Shown here piece by piece: positions 48,877 through 57,800 of a stretch of 64,000 nt of DNA. A program made the position numbers and the translations under genes. Numbering within the stretch: the stretch's first letter is position 1; each line of letters starts with the position of its first letter. The notes under the pieces were generated by a model, which did no database searches, was not told the DNA's origin, and saw only the letters and a list, made by a program, of their open reading frames with translations. Origin of the DNA: Novosphingobium album (ex Liu et al. 2023) (GTDB taxonomy: Bacteria; Pseudomonadota; Alphaproteobacteria; Sphingomonadales; Sphingomonadaceae); contig NZ_JARESE010000001.1 in the NCBI RefSeq assembly GCF_029076845.1, positions 358,946-422,945 of the forward strand, in the 5' to 3' direction.

Positions 48877-50055
48877 CTAGTCGATACGCAGGTCGGAAAT
48901 GGTCGCGGAATATTGTCGGGGCAATTGTCCGGGAAGGGCGATCAGCGTGACGCTTGCCGCCGTGCAGTCGGACGGGACGGTGAACGCGATCTGCGCCATG
49001 TTACCGTCGGGCACGGGCTGCGAGCGAATCCGGGTGGGGAGTTCGCCGCTCGCCGACAGGCATTTGACGCTCCATGCGAACGCGCGGTCGGCATCGCCCG
49101 CCTGATCGGTGACGCGCATCTTGAGCACATGCTCGCCGGGCGCGATGGGGAAGATGCGGCTGATGAGCGCCTGCCGGTTCTGGCCCTGGCTCGTCACCGT
49201 AATCGCGCCGGGGCGCTCCTGCGTGACCGAACCCTCGCGGCCGGGGCTGACAGCCCAGACGAAAGGCGAAAGATCCAGCCCCTGAAACACCCGCTCCAGG
49301 CCCGACGGTGACGGCGAACCCAGCGTGCCGAAACGGCGTGACGCGGTGATGGCCAGGGTGGGCTGGCTCTTGGCGATCAGCGTGCGCTCGAAGACATTGA
49401 TCTCTTCTGGCGCGGCGGGAGCGTGGAGCCGGGCCAGCTCGGCCAGCATCGCCATCCAGGGCGCATAGGCCTGCTGGGGAAGGTCATCGGTCGCCCGCAG
49501 GAAATCGATGCGCCACGCCGGCCGCTCGGCAAGCCGCTGCGCGAGCGCTTCGGCGGCCCCTGGCAGAAGCAGCATGGCTCGCATCGCGGCGACCGTTCCG
49601 GCGGGGTCGATCTTCTGCCGCGCCAGCGCGTCGATGCGGATCGCCGCCGCGTTGACATCGCCCGCGCGCAAGGCGAAGCCCAGCAGCAGCTTCTGCATCG
49701 CCCGATCGCGCCAGCCGAGCTGCGAGGCCAGGGTGAGGGTCCGGGCTGCGTCGTCGACCGCGCCGCCGCGCAACTGCGCGAGTGCCAGCGTGCGCAGCGT
49801 CGCCGGATCGAGCGGGCGTGCCGCCAGACTGGCGCGGGCCAGCGCGATCGCCGTGCCCGGCTGGCCGATGAGCAGTGCCATCTGCGCCGTGGCGGATCGG
49901 CCGGTCGGCGTATCCTTGCGCCCCATCACCAGCACGGCGGCGGGGTTGTAGCGGATGATCGTCGTCGAGAAGGCCTGGAGGCAGCCAAATCCCCCCGCGA
50001 CAAGCAGCCCGATCGCGAAGCCGACCCGCGTCAGGGTAAGGGGCCGCGGCCGCAT
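48877..50055 (-). CDS. Membrane-anchored TPR-like protein with C-terminal beta domain, EPS-associated
   Basis: A 392-residue protein that I cannot name. Residues 11-29 form a membrane anchor or signal (FAIGLLVAGGFGCLQAFS). Residues about 55-200 are Ala/Leu-rich helical repeats (AIALARASLAARPLDPATLRTLALAQL, in part) that look like degenerate TPRs. The last 150 residues appear beta-rich with one Cys pair (KCLSASGE, PSDCTAAS), like a carbohydrate-binding jelly roll. It starts at ATG 50055, overlapping the autokinase stop by one base (TAATG), so it is tightly coupled to the export machinery. A periplasmic scaffold or polymer-binding factor is a reasonable guess. Confidence 0.75.
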   Translation of the reverse strand: MRPRPLTLTRVGFAIGLLVAGGFGCLQAFSTTIIRYNPAAVLVMGRKDTPTGRSATAQMALLIGQPGTAIALARASLAARPLDPATLRTLALAQLRGGAVDDAARTLTLASQLGWRDRAMQKLLLGFALRAGDVNAAAIRIDALARQKIDPAGTVAAMRAMLLLPGAAEALAQRLAERPAWRIDFLRATDDLPQQAYAPWMAMLAELARLHAPAAPEEINVFERTLIAKSQPTLAITASRRFGTLGSPSPSGLERVFQGLDLSPFVWAVSPGREGSVTQERPGAITVTSQGQNRQALISRIFPIAPGEHVLKMRVTDQAGDADRAFAWSVKCLSASGELPTRIRSQPVPDGNMAQIAFTVPSDCTAASVTLIALPGQLPRQYSATISDLRID

Positions 50056-52310
50056 TACTTCCGGTTCTTGGACCAGGGCCAGAAGGACCTGGCTCTCTCC
50101 TTGGCCTGATGGCCATAATGATATGTATAGGCGTAGCTGTATTCGTACGAATAGCCGTAGCCGCTCTGCCTGGCGTCGAACTTGGTAAGGACCGCGCCGA
50201 TGATGCGCGCGTTGTTCGCGCGCAGGCGCCGGATGGCGACCTTGGTCTGGCCGCGGTGGCCACGCCCGGCTTCGACCACCAGCAGCGTGCCATCGGCGAT
50301 CGAGGCCAGCAGCGGCCCGTCGGCAAGGCCCATGACCGGCGGTCCGTCGAGAATGACCACGTCATACTTGTCCGCCACCAGGTCGATCGTGCCGGCGACC
50401 AGTTCGCCGCCGAACAGTTCCGCCGGGTTGGGCGGCATGGTGCCGCAGGTCAGCACGTCGAGGTTGGGCCGGATTTCGGTGTGTACCGCCTGCGCGAATG
50501 TGTCACGGTCGACGATTACGTTGCTGAAGCCAGGTTCGCGCGGGAGTTCGAGCGCGAAGTGGACGGTCGGCTTGCGCAAGTCGCCATCGATCAGCAGCGT
50601 CTTCTTGCCGATGGCGGCGAAGCTGCGGGCCAAGGCGATGGCGGTGGTCGATTTACCTTCCGAGGGAAGGCTGCTGGTGCACAGGATGACTTTGGGCAAG
50701 CCCTCGGCGGTCGAGAAGCTGAGCACCGATCGCAAGGCCAGATAGCTCTCGCTGAAGGCCGAGAGGCGATCGTCGAGCTGTTCGAAGGGCGTCTCGTCGT
50801 CCTGCAGCTTGGGAATGGCGCCGAGGAACTGGGTGCCCAGCTTCTCCTCGACTTCCTCGGGCGAACGGACCGCGTCGTCGAAGGTCTCGCGCAGATAGAC
50901 AAGCGCCACCGCGATCGCCGTGCCGGCGAGCAGGGCCACCAGCAGGTTGATCAGCGGTCGGGGGGAAATCGGCGCGGTGGGAACCTGGGCACTGTCCAGC
51001 AGGACGACGTTGGCCGCGCTCATGCCCGCGACCGTGCTGACTTCGCGATAGCGCTGGAGCAGCGAATCGTAGAGCGAGCGGTTGGTATCCGCGTCGCGCC
51101 GCAGGATGTTGTACCGCACGCTGCGTTCCTGCTCGGAAAGAGCGGTCGAGCGCAAGGCATTGAGCTGGCCGCGCAGCTCGTCTTCCTGCCTTACGGCGAA
51201 ATCGTAGTTCTGCTTGAGCCCGCCGACGATTCCCTTGGAGATCTGGGCGATCTGCGAGTCCAGCTCGCCGATCTGCGCGCGGATCTGGCGCATTTCGGGG
51301 AACTCGCTCTGGCGGCGTTCCGCCATCTGCGCATAGTTGGCCTGCAGGGCGGCACGGTCGCGGATGAGCGACTGGACCGTCGGGTTGCCCTGTACTTCGG
51401 GCAGCGAACTCGTCGGGCTGGTGCGTGCCGCGACATAGCGTTCCTGCGCGGCGATGCGTTGTCCGGTGGCGGCGCTCAGGGCTTCGTTGATTGCCAGCAG
51501 GTTGCCGCTGACCAGCGATTGCGCCGTGCTGTTGCTGGTCTTGTCGGAGGCCTTGGTGATGTTGAGATCGAGCAGGCCGGCCTCGCGGGCATAGGCGATG
51601 GCGGCGCGTTCCGAATCCTCGAGGCGCAGCTTGGCGGTCGCCAGTTCCTCCTCGAGGAACTTGCGGGCGTAGGCCGTCACCTCGACCTTCTGCTGCAGAT
51701 TGTACGAGATCGCGTTCTGCGCATAGGCATTGGCGATCTCGGTCGCGAGGCGGTTGTCGGGGCTCGAGACGTTCAGCGAGACGATGCGCGATTCGCGACT
51801 TGGCTGGACCTCGAGCGAGGACATCAGCGCCGACAGAACGGCGCGCCGGCGCTGTTCGCTGACGCCGGCGAGTCCGCTGGGGTTGGCGGCGGGTTCGGGC
51901 ATCTGCATCGACTGGAAGAAGGTGTTGCTGGTGTAGAGCTTGAGGCTCTCGGCGACGCGTTCGGCCAGCGCCCGGCTGCGAATGACGTCCACCGCCGTCT
52001 TGAGGAAGCGCTCTTCCGCCGCCGTGCCGCCATCGATGTCGGGCTCGACGTCGGCGCTCTTGCTCAGTACCTGCGCGTTGCGCGGGTCGATCTGGATGGT
52101 GGCGTAAGCCTGATAGATAGGCGTCGTGAACATCGTCACGAGCAGGCCGATGAGCAGGCTGATGGCGATCGTGGCGATGATCATCAGCCGGTTTCGGTAG
52201 ACCGCCGCCCACATCCGCCGCAGATCGAGACGCGACTGATCGGCGATCTCGATCTCGTCGGGAAGGATCGCGGCCTTGCCCGGGTTCATCTGGTTGATGG
52301 CGTCCCCCAT
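50055..52310 (-). CDS. Wzc-type polysaccharide co-polymerase and tyrosine autokinase
   Basis: A 751-residue fused protein that controls chain length and export. The N-terminal Wzz domain has transmembrane helices at about 42-62 and 455-475 around a long coiled-coil periplasmic region. The C-terminal BY-kinase has Walker A SLPSEGKST (K553), Walker A' LLIDGDLRKP and Walker B VVILDGPPVM. It ends in the alternating tyrosine cluster YGYSYEYSYAYTYHYG at about residues 718-733, which holds eight tyrosines. Sphingan and xanthan systems usually have a split or missing kinase, so the fused form is notable. It follows the export lipoprotein gene by 3 nt. Confidence 0.94.
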   Translation of the reverse strand: MGDAINQMNPGKAAILPDEIEIADQSRLDLRRMWAAVYRNRLMIIATIAISLLIGLLVTMFTTPIYQAYATIQIDPRNAQVLSKSADVEPDIDGGTAAEERFLKTAVDVIRSRALAERVAESLKLYTSNTFFQSMQMPEPAANPSGLAGVSEQRRRAVLSALMSSLEVQPSRESRIVSLNVSSPDNRLATEIANAYAQNAISYNLQQKVEVTAYARKFLEEELATAKLRLEDSERAAIAYAREAGLLDLNITKASDKTSNSTAQSLVSGNLLAINEALSAATGQRIAAQERYVAARTSPTSSLPEVQGNPTVQSLIRDRAALQANYAQMAERRQSEFPEMRQIRAQIGELDSQIAQISKGIVGGLKQNYDFAVRQEDELRGQLNALRSTALSEQERSVRYNILRRDADTNRSLYDSLLQRYREVSTVAGMSAANVVLLDSAQVPTAPISPRPLINLLVALLAGTAIAVALVYLRETFDDAVRSPEEVEEKLGTQFLGAIPKLQDDETPFEQLDDRLSAFSESYLALRSVLSFSTAEGLPKVILCTSSLPSEGKSTTAIALARSFAAIGKKTLLIDGDLRKPTVHFALELPREPGFSNVIVDRDTFAQAVHTEIRPNLDVLTCGTMPPNPAELFGGELVAGTIDLVADKYDVVILDGPPVMGLADGPLLASIADGTLLVVEAGRGHRGQTKVAIRRLRANNARIIGAVLTKFDARQSGYGYSYEYSYAYTYHYGHQAKERARSFWPWSKNRK

Positions 52311-52313
52311 TAT

Positions 52314-53009
52314 CTAGAAATACCTGAACGCGATGCCGATCAGCGGAGTTGCCGTGAGCAGATCCCTGTAGCCCTGACGAATGGCGGACGTTCCCACCAC
52401 GATCTTGTCGGCTGGCAGCACTGCGGGATCGTCAGCCTCGCCGCGCTCGATCGCCGCCAGATCGAAGATCGCGCCGGCGCGCCGCCCGTCGACCTGGCGG
52501 ATGATGGCCACGTCGCTGCGCCGCGCCACGTTGGTGGTCCCTTCCGCCAGCGCCAGGACATCGACGAGGGTTGCGGGGCCCTTCACCGTGTAGACACCGG
52601 GATTCTTGACCGCGCCCGTCACCGTCACCCGGTCGAGCAGGCCGCCGGTGCGTTCCACCGTCACGTTGGGATGGCGCAGCAGGTTGGCGCCCAGGCGCCC
52701 TGCGATGTCCTGCGAGAGTTCGTACGGAGAGCGGCCCGCCGCCGGGACTTCGCCCAGGATGGGCACCACCAGATTTCCGGCCGCATCAATGGTCCCGTTC
52801 TCGACGCCGAGCTGGGGTTCCTGATAGACCCTGACGATAACGGTATCATAAGGCTTGAGGCGAAGCTGCGCCATCGCCTGCGCAAGCGTGGGGACCGGAA
52901 ACGTCTCGGCCATGTCAGTGCCGAGCGGGAGATCCGGATGCTGCGTCGCGCCACATCCACTCAGGAAAGCCGCTAGTGCGCTTGCCCAAAGTAAACGGCT
53001 AACCAGCAT
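52314..53009 (-). CDS. GumB/Wza-type outer-membrane polysaccharide export lipoprotein
   Basis: A 231-residue lipoprotein with a lipobox ending LSGC (Cys19). The Poly_export domain is visible from about residue 45, with LKPYDTVIVRVYQEPQLGVENGTID (in part) and LVVPILGEVPAAG. An SLBB domain follows with RVTVTGAVKNPGVYTVKG. The length matches GumB (about 232 residues) rather than full Wza, so the C-terminal barrel helix is short or absent. ATG 53009 gives the signal peptide; a TTG seven codons upstream is less likely. It leads the minus-strand export unit and is divergent from the polymerase operon. Confidence 0.92.
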   Translation of the reverse strand: MLVSRLLWASALAAFLSGCGATQHPDLPLGTDMAETFPVPTLAQAMAQLRLKPYDTVIVRVYQEPQLGVENGTIDAAGNLVVPILGEVPAAGRSPYELSQDIAGRLGANLLRHPNVTVERTGGLLDRVTVTGAVKNPGVYTVKGPATLVDVLALAEGTTNVARRSDVAIIRQVDGRRAGAIFDLAAIERGEADDPAVLPADKIVVGTSAIRQGYRDLLTATPLIGIAFRYF

Positions 53010-53067
53010 CGTTTTTTGCTTTAGGATCAAGCTCCGTTATCTCCAAATCGGAATGTTCAGCTGGTTT

Positions 53068-53101
53068 GCTCTTGCCCGTTCGACATCCGTTGTGCAAGAG
53101 C
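53068..53101. repeat. GCTCTTGC / GCAAGAGC inverted repeat in the divergent export/polymerase promoter region
   Basis: Perfect 8-bp arms at 53068-53075 and 53094-53101 are separated by 18 nt, midway between the divergent starts at 53009 and 53179. The surrounding 169 bp is AT-richer than the genes. A shared operator controlling both units is plausible. Confidence 0.5.
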
Positions 53102-53178
53102 GAAGGTAGTCCAGCAAGGCTCAAAGCGGTACCGGCTGCGCGGAGTATTTTTGGCGATAGGGAGCGCAATACCGAGGT

Positions 53179-53793
53179 ATGAAAGTTCGCCAGAGAGTGC
53201 GTACCCCCAGCAAACCCACGGGCACGTGGCCGCGTTTGCGGCGTTCGCTGAAAGGGTTCATAACGGGGCGGAATGTCAAGGCCTTGATCGCGGTGCTGGT
53301 CGGCCTCTACCTGGTCGTATCGCTGGTGGAGTGGTACTTCCGGGTAAATGCCTACGGCGTGGTCGGCGTTTCCGACACCGAGGCGGATGTGCGCTACGCG
53401 CTCGGTGCCCCGGCCCGGATCGATCAGGCCAACGCGACGTGGACCTACCCGGTCGAGGCGGGCGCGACCTTCTCGGTGATGTTCTCGGGCGACCGCAGCG
53501 TCAGCCGCATATCCTGCTTCAGCGCGACCGCCGAGCCCAACAGCTGTCCTGAGCTCTATGGCATCGGCATCGGCGAGGGGGAGGATGCGATTGGCCACCA
53601 TCTGGGCAATCCCGACCTGGTGACGATCAAGGGGGATCGCAAATACGTTACGTACAGCGGCCTCGGCGCCACTTTCGTGCTGCAGCAGTTCGTCGTGACC
53701 GGCCTGATTCGCGACGCCGACCAAGGCAGTTTCCTCGGCAAGACGTGGAAGTTCTTCCGCAATCTGTTCTACTTGCCGGGCTGGATCGGGTGA
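53179..53793 (+). CDS. Membrane-anchored protein with two BamE-like repeats
   Basis: A 204-residue protein of unknown function. A basic N terminus is followed by one transmembrane helix at about residues 33-54. The periplasmic part contains two similar units: GVSDTEADVRYALGAPARID with a following WTY, and GIGIGEGEDAIGHHLGNPDLV with a following YVTY. Both resemble the G-x-x-x-x-E-V-x-x-x-L-G-x-P signature of BamE/SmpA-type small periplasmic domains. A C-terminal hydrophobic patch ends in LPGWIG. It heads the five-gene polymerase operon and overlaps the next gene by GTGA. An accessory to polymerisation or surface attachment is inferred from position only. Confidence 0.75.
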   Translation: MKVRQRVRTPSKPTGTWPRLRRSLKGFITGRNVKALIAVLVGLYLVVSLVEWYFRVNAYGVVGVSDTEADVRYALGAPARIDQANATWTYPVEAGATFSVMFSGDRSVSRISCFSATAEPNSCPELYGIGIGEGEDAIGHHLGNPDLVTIKGDRKYVTYSGLGATFVLQQFVVTGLIRDADQGSFLGKTWKFFRNLFYLPGWIG

Positions 53794-55148
53794 GTTCGAG
53801 GGACACCGATTCGCGTGCCCCCAACGAAGCCCTGGTCGGGTGGTCGGCCATCGCGCTGATCGTCCTTGCCGTCCTGATCGGCGGCGGCGGCGCGTCGGCG
53901 CTTCCCCACCTCGATGCCGCGTGCCAGTTTGCCGGCTTCGTGGTGATCGCCCTGCTCGTCGCGACCGGCGGCCAATGGCGGATCGATCCGGCGGCGCGGG
54001 CCTGGCTGGTGCTCGCGGCATTGGCGTTCCTGCTGCCGCTCGCGCAACTGCTGCCCTTGCCCGCCGGCTTCGCCGCGGGCCTGCCGGGGCGCGAGCTGGC
54101 CAATGACATTCGCGCCCAGGCCGGGCCGCAGGGCTATCTGCCGCTTACTCTCGATCCCGACCAGACGATCATCTCGGCGCTTTCGCTGGTGCCGGGCATC
54201 GCCGCTTTCGCGGTGACGCTGCGCTGCTCGGCGCGCTGGCGCCGCCGCGCGCTGACGGCCTGGATCGCCATGGCCATGCTCGCCTTCGTCGTGGGCGGGC
54301 TGCAAGTGGCCAGCAGCGGTACTTTCGCGGAAATCTACGATACCCCGCACCGGCTGGCGGCGACCGGCTTCTTCGCCAACCGCAACCATCATTCGCTGTT
54401 CATGCTCGTCGTTCTCGTGCTGGCGACCGCGGCGATCTTCGTGCGCGGACGGCGCGAGGAACCGGCGCTGGAAGTGCTGCGCTATGCCCTGCTGCTGGGG
54501 CTGGCCGCCGGCATCCTGATCGCTGCTTCCCGCGCTGGCCTGCTGCTCCTGCTGGTCTCGTTCCCTGTTCTGTTCCTCCTCATCGGGCGCGGGAACATCG
54601 GCCTCAAGGTGAACTGGCGCCACGCCGCCGGGGGCGCCTTCGCGGTGATGTTCGCGCTGGTGGTGTTCCTGTCGCTCAATCCCGTGGCGCGCCAGGTGCT
54701 TGATCGCTTCACCTTCGGGCAGGATGCCCGGCTGCAGTTCTGGCCCGACGTGGTCTATACGGCCCGGCGGTTCTGGCCGGCGGGAACCGGCATCGGAACC
54801 TTCCCCTCGGTCTATGCGACGCAGGAGCGGCTGGGCGCGATCGACGAATACCGGGTCAATCACGCGCACAACGATTACCTGGAACTCGCCATCGAAGGCG
54901 GGATCGCGGCCATCGCGCTGGTGGCGGTTTTCATCGCCTTGTTCCTGCTGCGCCTCAAGGCGGTTGCCGGCCTTTCGGGCGAGATGCGGCGGATGGCGCT
55001 GGCGGCGGGCTTCGGCATCGTGCTGATAATGGCGCACAGCCTGGTCGATTATCCCCTGCGCGCGATCACGATGATGGTGATGTTCGGTTTTCTGGCCGGC
55101 CTGCTGTTCAGGCCGGCGCAGGCTTTGCGTGGCAGGGAGACGACCTGA
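53790..55148 (+). CDS. O-antigen ligase/polymerase-like membrane protein (Wzy_C family)
   Basis: A 452-residue polytopic protein with about 12 helices. The family hallmark is the periplasmic loop with TFPSVYATQERLG and NHAHNDYLELAIEGGIAAI, shown here as HAHNDYLELAIEGG. FFANRNHHSLFMLVVLVL is the other usual conserved segment. Members either polymerise repeat units (Wzy) or ligate glycans to lipid or protein (WaaL). It begins at GTG 53790 inside the stop of the preceding gene and abuts the next polymerase-like gene (TGATG). Which of the two is the true polymerase is not determinable. Confidence 0.87.
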   Translation: MSSRDTDSRAPNEALVGWSAIALIVLAVLIGGGGASALPHLDAACQFAGFVVIALLVATGGQWRIDPAARAWLVLAALAFLLPLAQLLPLPAGFAAGLPGRELANDIRAQAGPQGYLPLTLDPDQTIISALSLVPGIAAFAVTLRCSARWRRRALTAWIAMAMLAFVVGGLQVASSGTFAEIYDTPHRLAATGFFANRNHHSLFMLVVLVLATAAIFVRGRREEPALEVLRYALLLGLAAGILIAASRAGLLLLLVSFPVLFLLIGRGNIGLKVNWRHAAGGAFAVMFALVVFLSLNPVARQVLDRFTFGQDARLQFWPDVVYTARRFWPAGTGIGTFPSVYATQERLGAIDEYRVNHAHNDYLELAIEGGIAAIALVAVFIALFLLRLKAVAGLSGEMRRMALAAGFGIVLIMAHSLVDYPLRAITMMVMFGFLAGLLFRPAQALRGRETT

Positions 55149-56674
55149 TGGCCCGTGTTTCCGCGGTCGCGAAAAGGCGCGGCGCGCTGCAGCGGCAGGC
55201 GCTGGCGAGCGGGGTGAGCAACCGGCCGCTCGCAGCGCTGGCGGGTGCCCTGCTCACGGTGGCGATCGCGGTCCTGCTTCTGACCATCACCACCGCGCGC
55301 GAGGATGTCATCTTCGGGCCGGACGCCTCGGTGCGCTTGCTGGCCTTTGAATTCATCGCGGCCAGCCTGATCCTGTTCCTGGCCTCGACATCGGCGCGCA
55401 TGCATCTGGCACTGCAGATGGTGATGATCTATCTCACGATCTACTTGATCCTGCCCGGCTACCATCACGGGTCGAACAACACCTTTCCCTTTTACGGGAT
55501 GCATTATCCCGAGGATATCCGCCTGCGCGCCGCAGGCCTGATCTCGGTATTCATCATTTCGCTGATGATCGGCTACATGATCGGCGATCAATCCCAGCGG
55601 ATGGGCAGGGCGCCCAAGCTTATCGGACGCGAGATCATCTTTCCGAACAAGGTGCTGCTGATCGCCTTCACTGTGGCGGCCGTCGCGGCGACGGGGGTGT
55701 TCCTTGCCACGGTCGGCTTCGGCGGCGCGTTCGGCCTGCGCGGTGAGACGGGTGGGGGCGGGGGCAGCAAGGCCGCGGTCGGGCTGCTCGTCACGCTGCC
55801 CCGCATCGTCACCTTCGTCTCGTTCGCCTATTGCTACATCCTGTTCCTGCGGGCGCGAAAGGCCGGTATCGCGCTTTACTTCCTGCTGCTGAACACGCCA
55901 TTCTTCTTTGTCACCAACTTCCCCCTGGCGCTGGCGCGCTTCGCGCTGTTCGGGATCGTCCTGTTCTTCGTGGTGCAGACGTACAACCTGCGCGGCGCGA
56001 TGGCGCGAACCGTGCTGACGGTCGCCTTCGTGTTCGGCGCCCTGTTCGCCATGCCTTATGTCGATTCGCTGACGCGGCATGTGAGCGAAGGCAGCGCGGG
56101 CTCGTTGCAGCAGTCCTACACCAGCTATCTCGAATCGGGCGATTTCGACGGCCTGCAATCGATCCAGAACGCGATCATCTACCACGATTCGAAAGGCACG
56201 ACGAACGGCCGGCAGATCATCTCCGCGGCGCTTTTCTTTGTTCCGCGCAGCATCTGGAGCGAGAAGGGCGAGCCGACCGGCGCGATAACCTCGAAAGCGG
56301 CCGGCTTTGAATTCAATAATATCTCGCAGCCGTTGCCGAGCGAGTTCTACGTCGATTTCGGCATCTACGGCGCGGCCGCCCTGTCGCTCCTCCTGGGTTT
56401 CGGCATTGCCCGCCTTGACGGATGGATCAATCGCAACTGGGACGCGGGACCGCGCGCGCGCCTGATCGCCGGCGTCGTCGTGGCCTTCGGGGTCATCCTC
56501 ATGCGCGGCACGTTGCTGGGCATCGTTCCGCCGATCGTCGTCTTCTCGGCAGGTGTCGGCGCCATCATCACCCTGGGGCTGCGCAGTCCCGAAAAGCTGC
56601 TCCTGCGACATCGCCGCAGGGACTTCGCGCGACCGCTTCCGCAGACCGGCCGCCGCGCCCAGCGTCAATCCTGA
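55148..56674 (+). CDS. Oligosaccharide repeat-unit polymerase-like membrane protein
   Basis: A 508-residue polytopic protein with about 10-12 helices, resembling O-antigen polysaccharide polymerases. The long periplasmic loop contains FFVPRSIWSEKGEPTGAI and NNISQPLPSEFYVDFGIYG, a pattern seen in Wzy proteins. A Gly-rich linker (RGETGGGGGSKA) joins helices in the middle, and the C terminus is basic and cytoplasmic. It overlaps the ligase-like gene by one base and is followed by a glycosyltransferase after 1 nt. It is the better candidate for the Wzy polymerase, leaving its neighbour as ligase, but this is inference. Confidence 0.8.
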   Translation: MARVSAVAKRRGALQRQALASGVSNRPLAALAGALLTVAIAVLLLTITTAREDVIFGPDASVRLLAFEFIAASLILFLASTSARMHLALQMVMIYLTIYLILPGYHHGSNNTFPFYGMHYPEDIRLRAAGLISVFIISLMIGYMIGDQSQRMGRAPKLIGREIIFPNKVLLIAFTVAAVAATGVFLATVGFGGAFGLRGETGGGGGSKAAVGLLVTLPRIVTFVSFAYCYILFLRARKAGIALYFLLLNTPFFFVTNFPLALARFALFGIVLFFVVQTYNLRGAMARTVLTVAFVFGALFAMPYVDSLTRHVSEGSAGSLQQSYTSYLESGDFDGLQSIQNAIIYHDSKGTTNGRQIISAALFFVPRSIWSEKGEPTGAITSKAAGFEFNNISQPLPSEFYVDFGIYGAAALSLLLGFGIARLDGWINRNWDAGPRARLIAGVVVAFGVILMRGTLLGIVPPIVVFSAGVGAIITLGLRSPEKLLLRHRRRDFARPLPQTGRRAQRQS

Positions 56675-56675
56675 C

Positions 56676-57800
56676 ATGCGCGTCGGCCTGCTGACCGCGT
56701 GGGCCAATCGCGCCAATGGCGGCGTGTTCGAAGCCGTGGCGACGCACGCGGCGATGCTGCGCGAGCGGGGGATGACACCGCACGTCTTTGCGCTCGCCCA
56801 TCCCGATGACGAGCGCGATCGCGCGCGGTTCGACGGGATCGCCATCACCACCGTGCCGGTGCTGGGGCCGGCCGCGCTGGGCTGGGGATCGGGGGTCGGC
56901 CGCGCGCTGCGGGCCGCCGACCTCGACCTGCTGCACCTCCACGGGATCTGGACGCATCTTTCGGCCGATGGCGCGCGATGGGCGGACCGGACCGGGCGGC
57001 CCTATGTGATTTCTCCGCACGGGATGCTCGATCCGTGGATCGTCGGGCGCGGGCGCGCGAAGAAGGCGCTGGCAAGGGCATGGTTCGAACGCGGGAGCTG
57101 GCGCGCGGCCAGCGCGTTCCACGCCCTGACCGGGGCGGAAGCAGGCGATATCGCCAGCGCGACCGGCCGCGAGGCGATCACGGTCATTCCCAACGGCATC
57201 GCCATACCCGAAGCGGCCGGCTTGCCGCTTTCCCCGCCCACGGTGCTCTCGATCGGCCGCATCCATCCCAAGAAGAACATCCTTGCGCTGGTCGAAGCCT
57301 GGCGCGAGGCGGGCGCGGGAAAGCGCGGCTGGAAGCTGGTGATCGCCGGCTGGGGCGCGGACAGCGATGTCGCCGCCTTGCGCGCGGCCCTGGGCGCGGC
57401 GCCCGAGGCCGAGGGCATGACGTTCCTGGGCCCGGTCTTCGGCGATGACAAGGAGCGGCTGCTGCGCGCGGCCCGCTGCGTGATCCTGCCCTCGCACAGC
57501 GAAGGCCTGCCCATGGCCATCCTCGAGGCCTGGGCCGCCGGCGTGCCGACGATCATGACCGAGGCGAGCCATTTGCCCGAAGGCTTTGCCGCCGGGGCCG
57601 CGATCCGCATCGGCGCGCGGCCGGACGAGATCGCCGAGGGGCTGCGGGTGGCGATGGATCTGCCGGAAGCCGAATGGGCGGTCAGGGCCCGTGCCGCGCG
57701 TGGGCTTGCGAGCGGGCACTTTTCCACCGAAGTGGTCGCCGCGCGCTGGATCGCGTTCTATCGCGAGCTGGCCGCCAGCGTGAAAGGCAGCAGGGGATGA
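56676..57800 (+). CDS. Family 4 glycosyltransferase
   Basis: A 374-residue GT-B glycosyltransferase. MRVGLLTAWANRANGGVFEAV is the acceptor-lobe start (shown in part as LLTAWANRANGG). HLHGIWTHLSADGARWA and PYVISPHGMLDPW are typical of transferases adding to lipid-linked glycans. The donor lobe has VLSIGRIHPKKNILALVEAW and PSHSEGLPMAILEAWAAGVPTI with the EX7E-type glutamates. It lies in the polymerase operon and overlaps the acetyltransferase gene by ATGA. Sugar specificity is unknown. Confidence 0.9.
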   Translation: MRVGLLTAWANRANGGVFEAVATHAAMLRERGMTPHVFALAHPDDERDRARFDGIAITTVPVLGPAALGWGSGVGRALRAADLDLLHLHGIWTHLSADGARWADRTGRPYVISPHGMLDPWIVGRGRAKKALARAWFERGSWRAASAFHALTGAEAGDIASATGREAITVIPNGIAIPEAAGLPLSPPTVLSIGRIHPKKNILALVEAWREAGAGKRGWKLVIAGWGADSDVAALRAALGAAPEAEGMTFLGPVFGDDKERLLRAARCVILPSHSEGLPMAILEAWAAGVPTIMTEASHLPEGFAAGAAIRIGARPDEIAEGLRVAMDLPEAEWAVRARAARGLASGHFSTEVVAARWIAFYRELAASVKGSRG

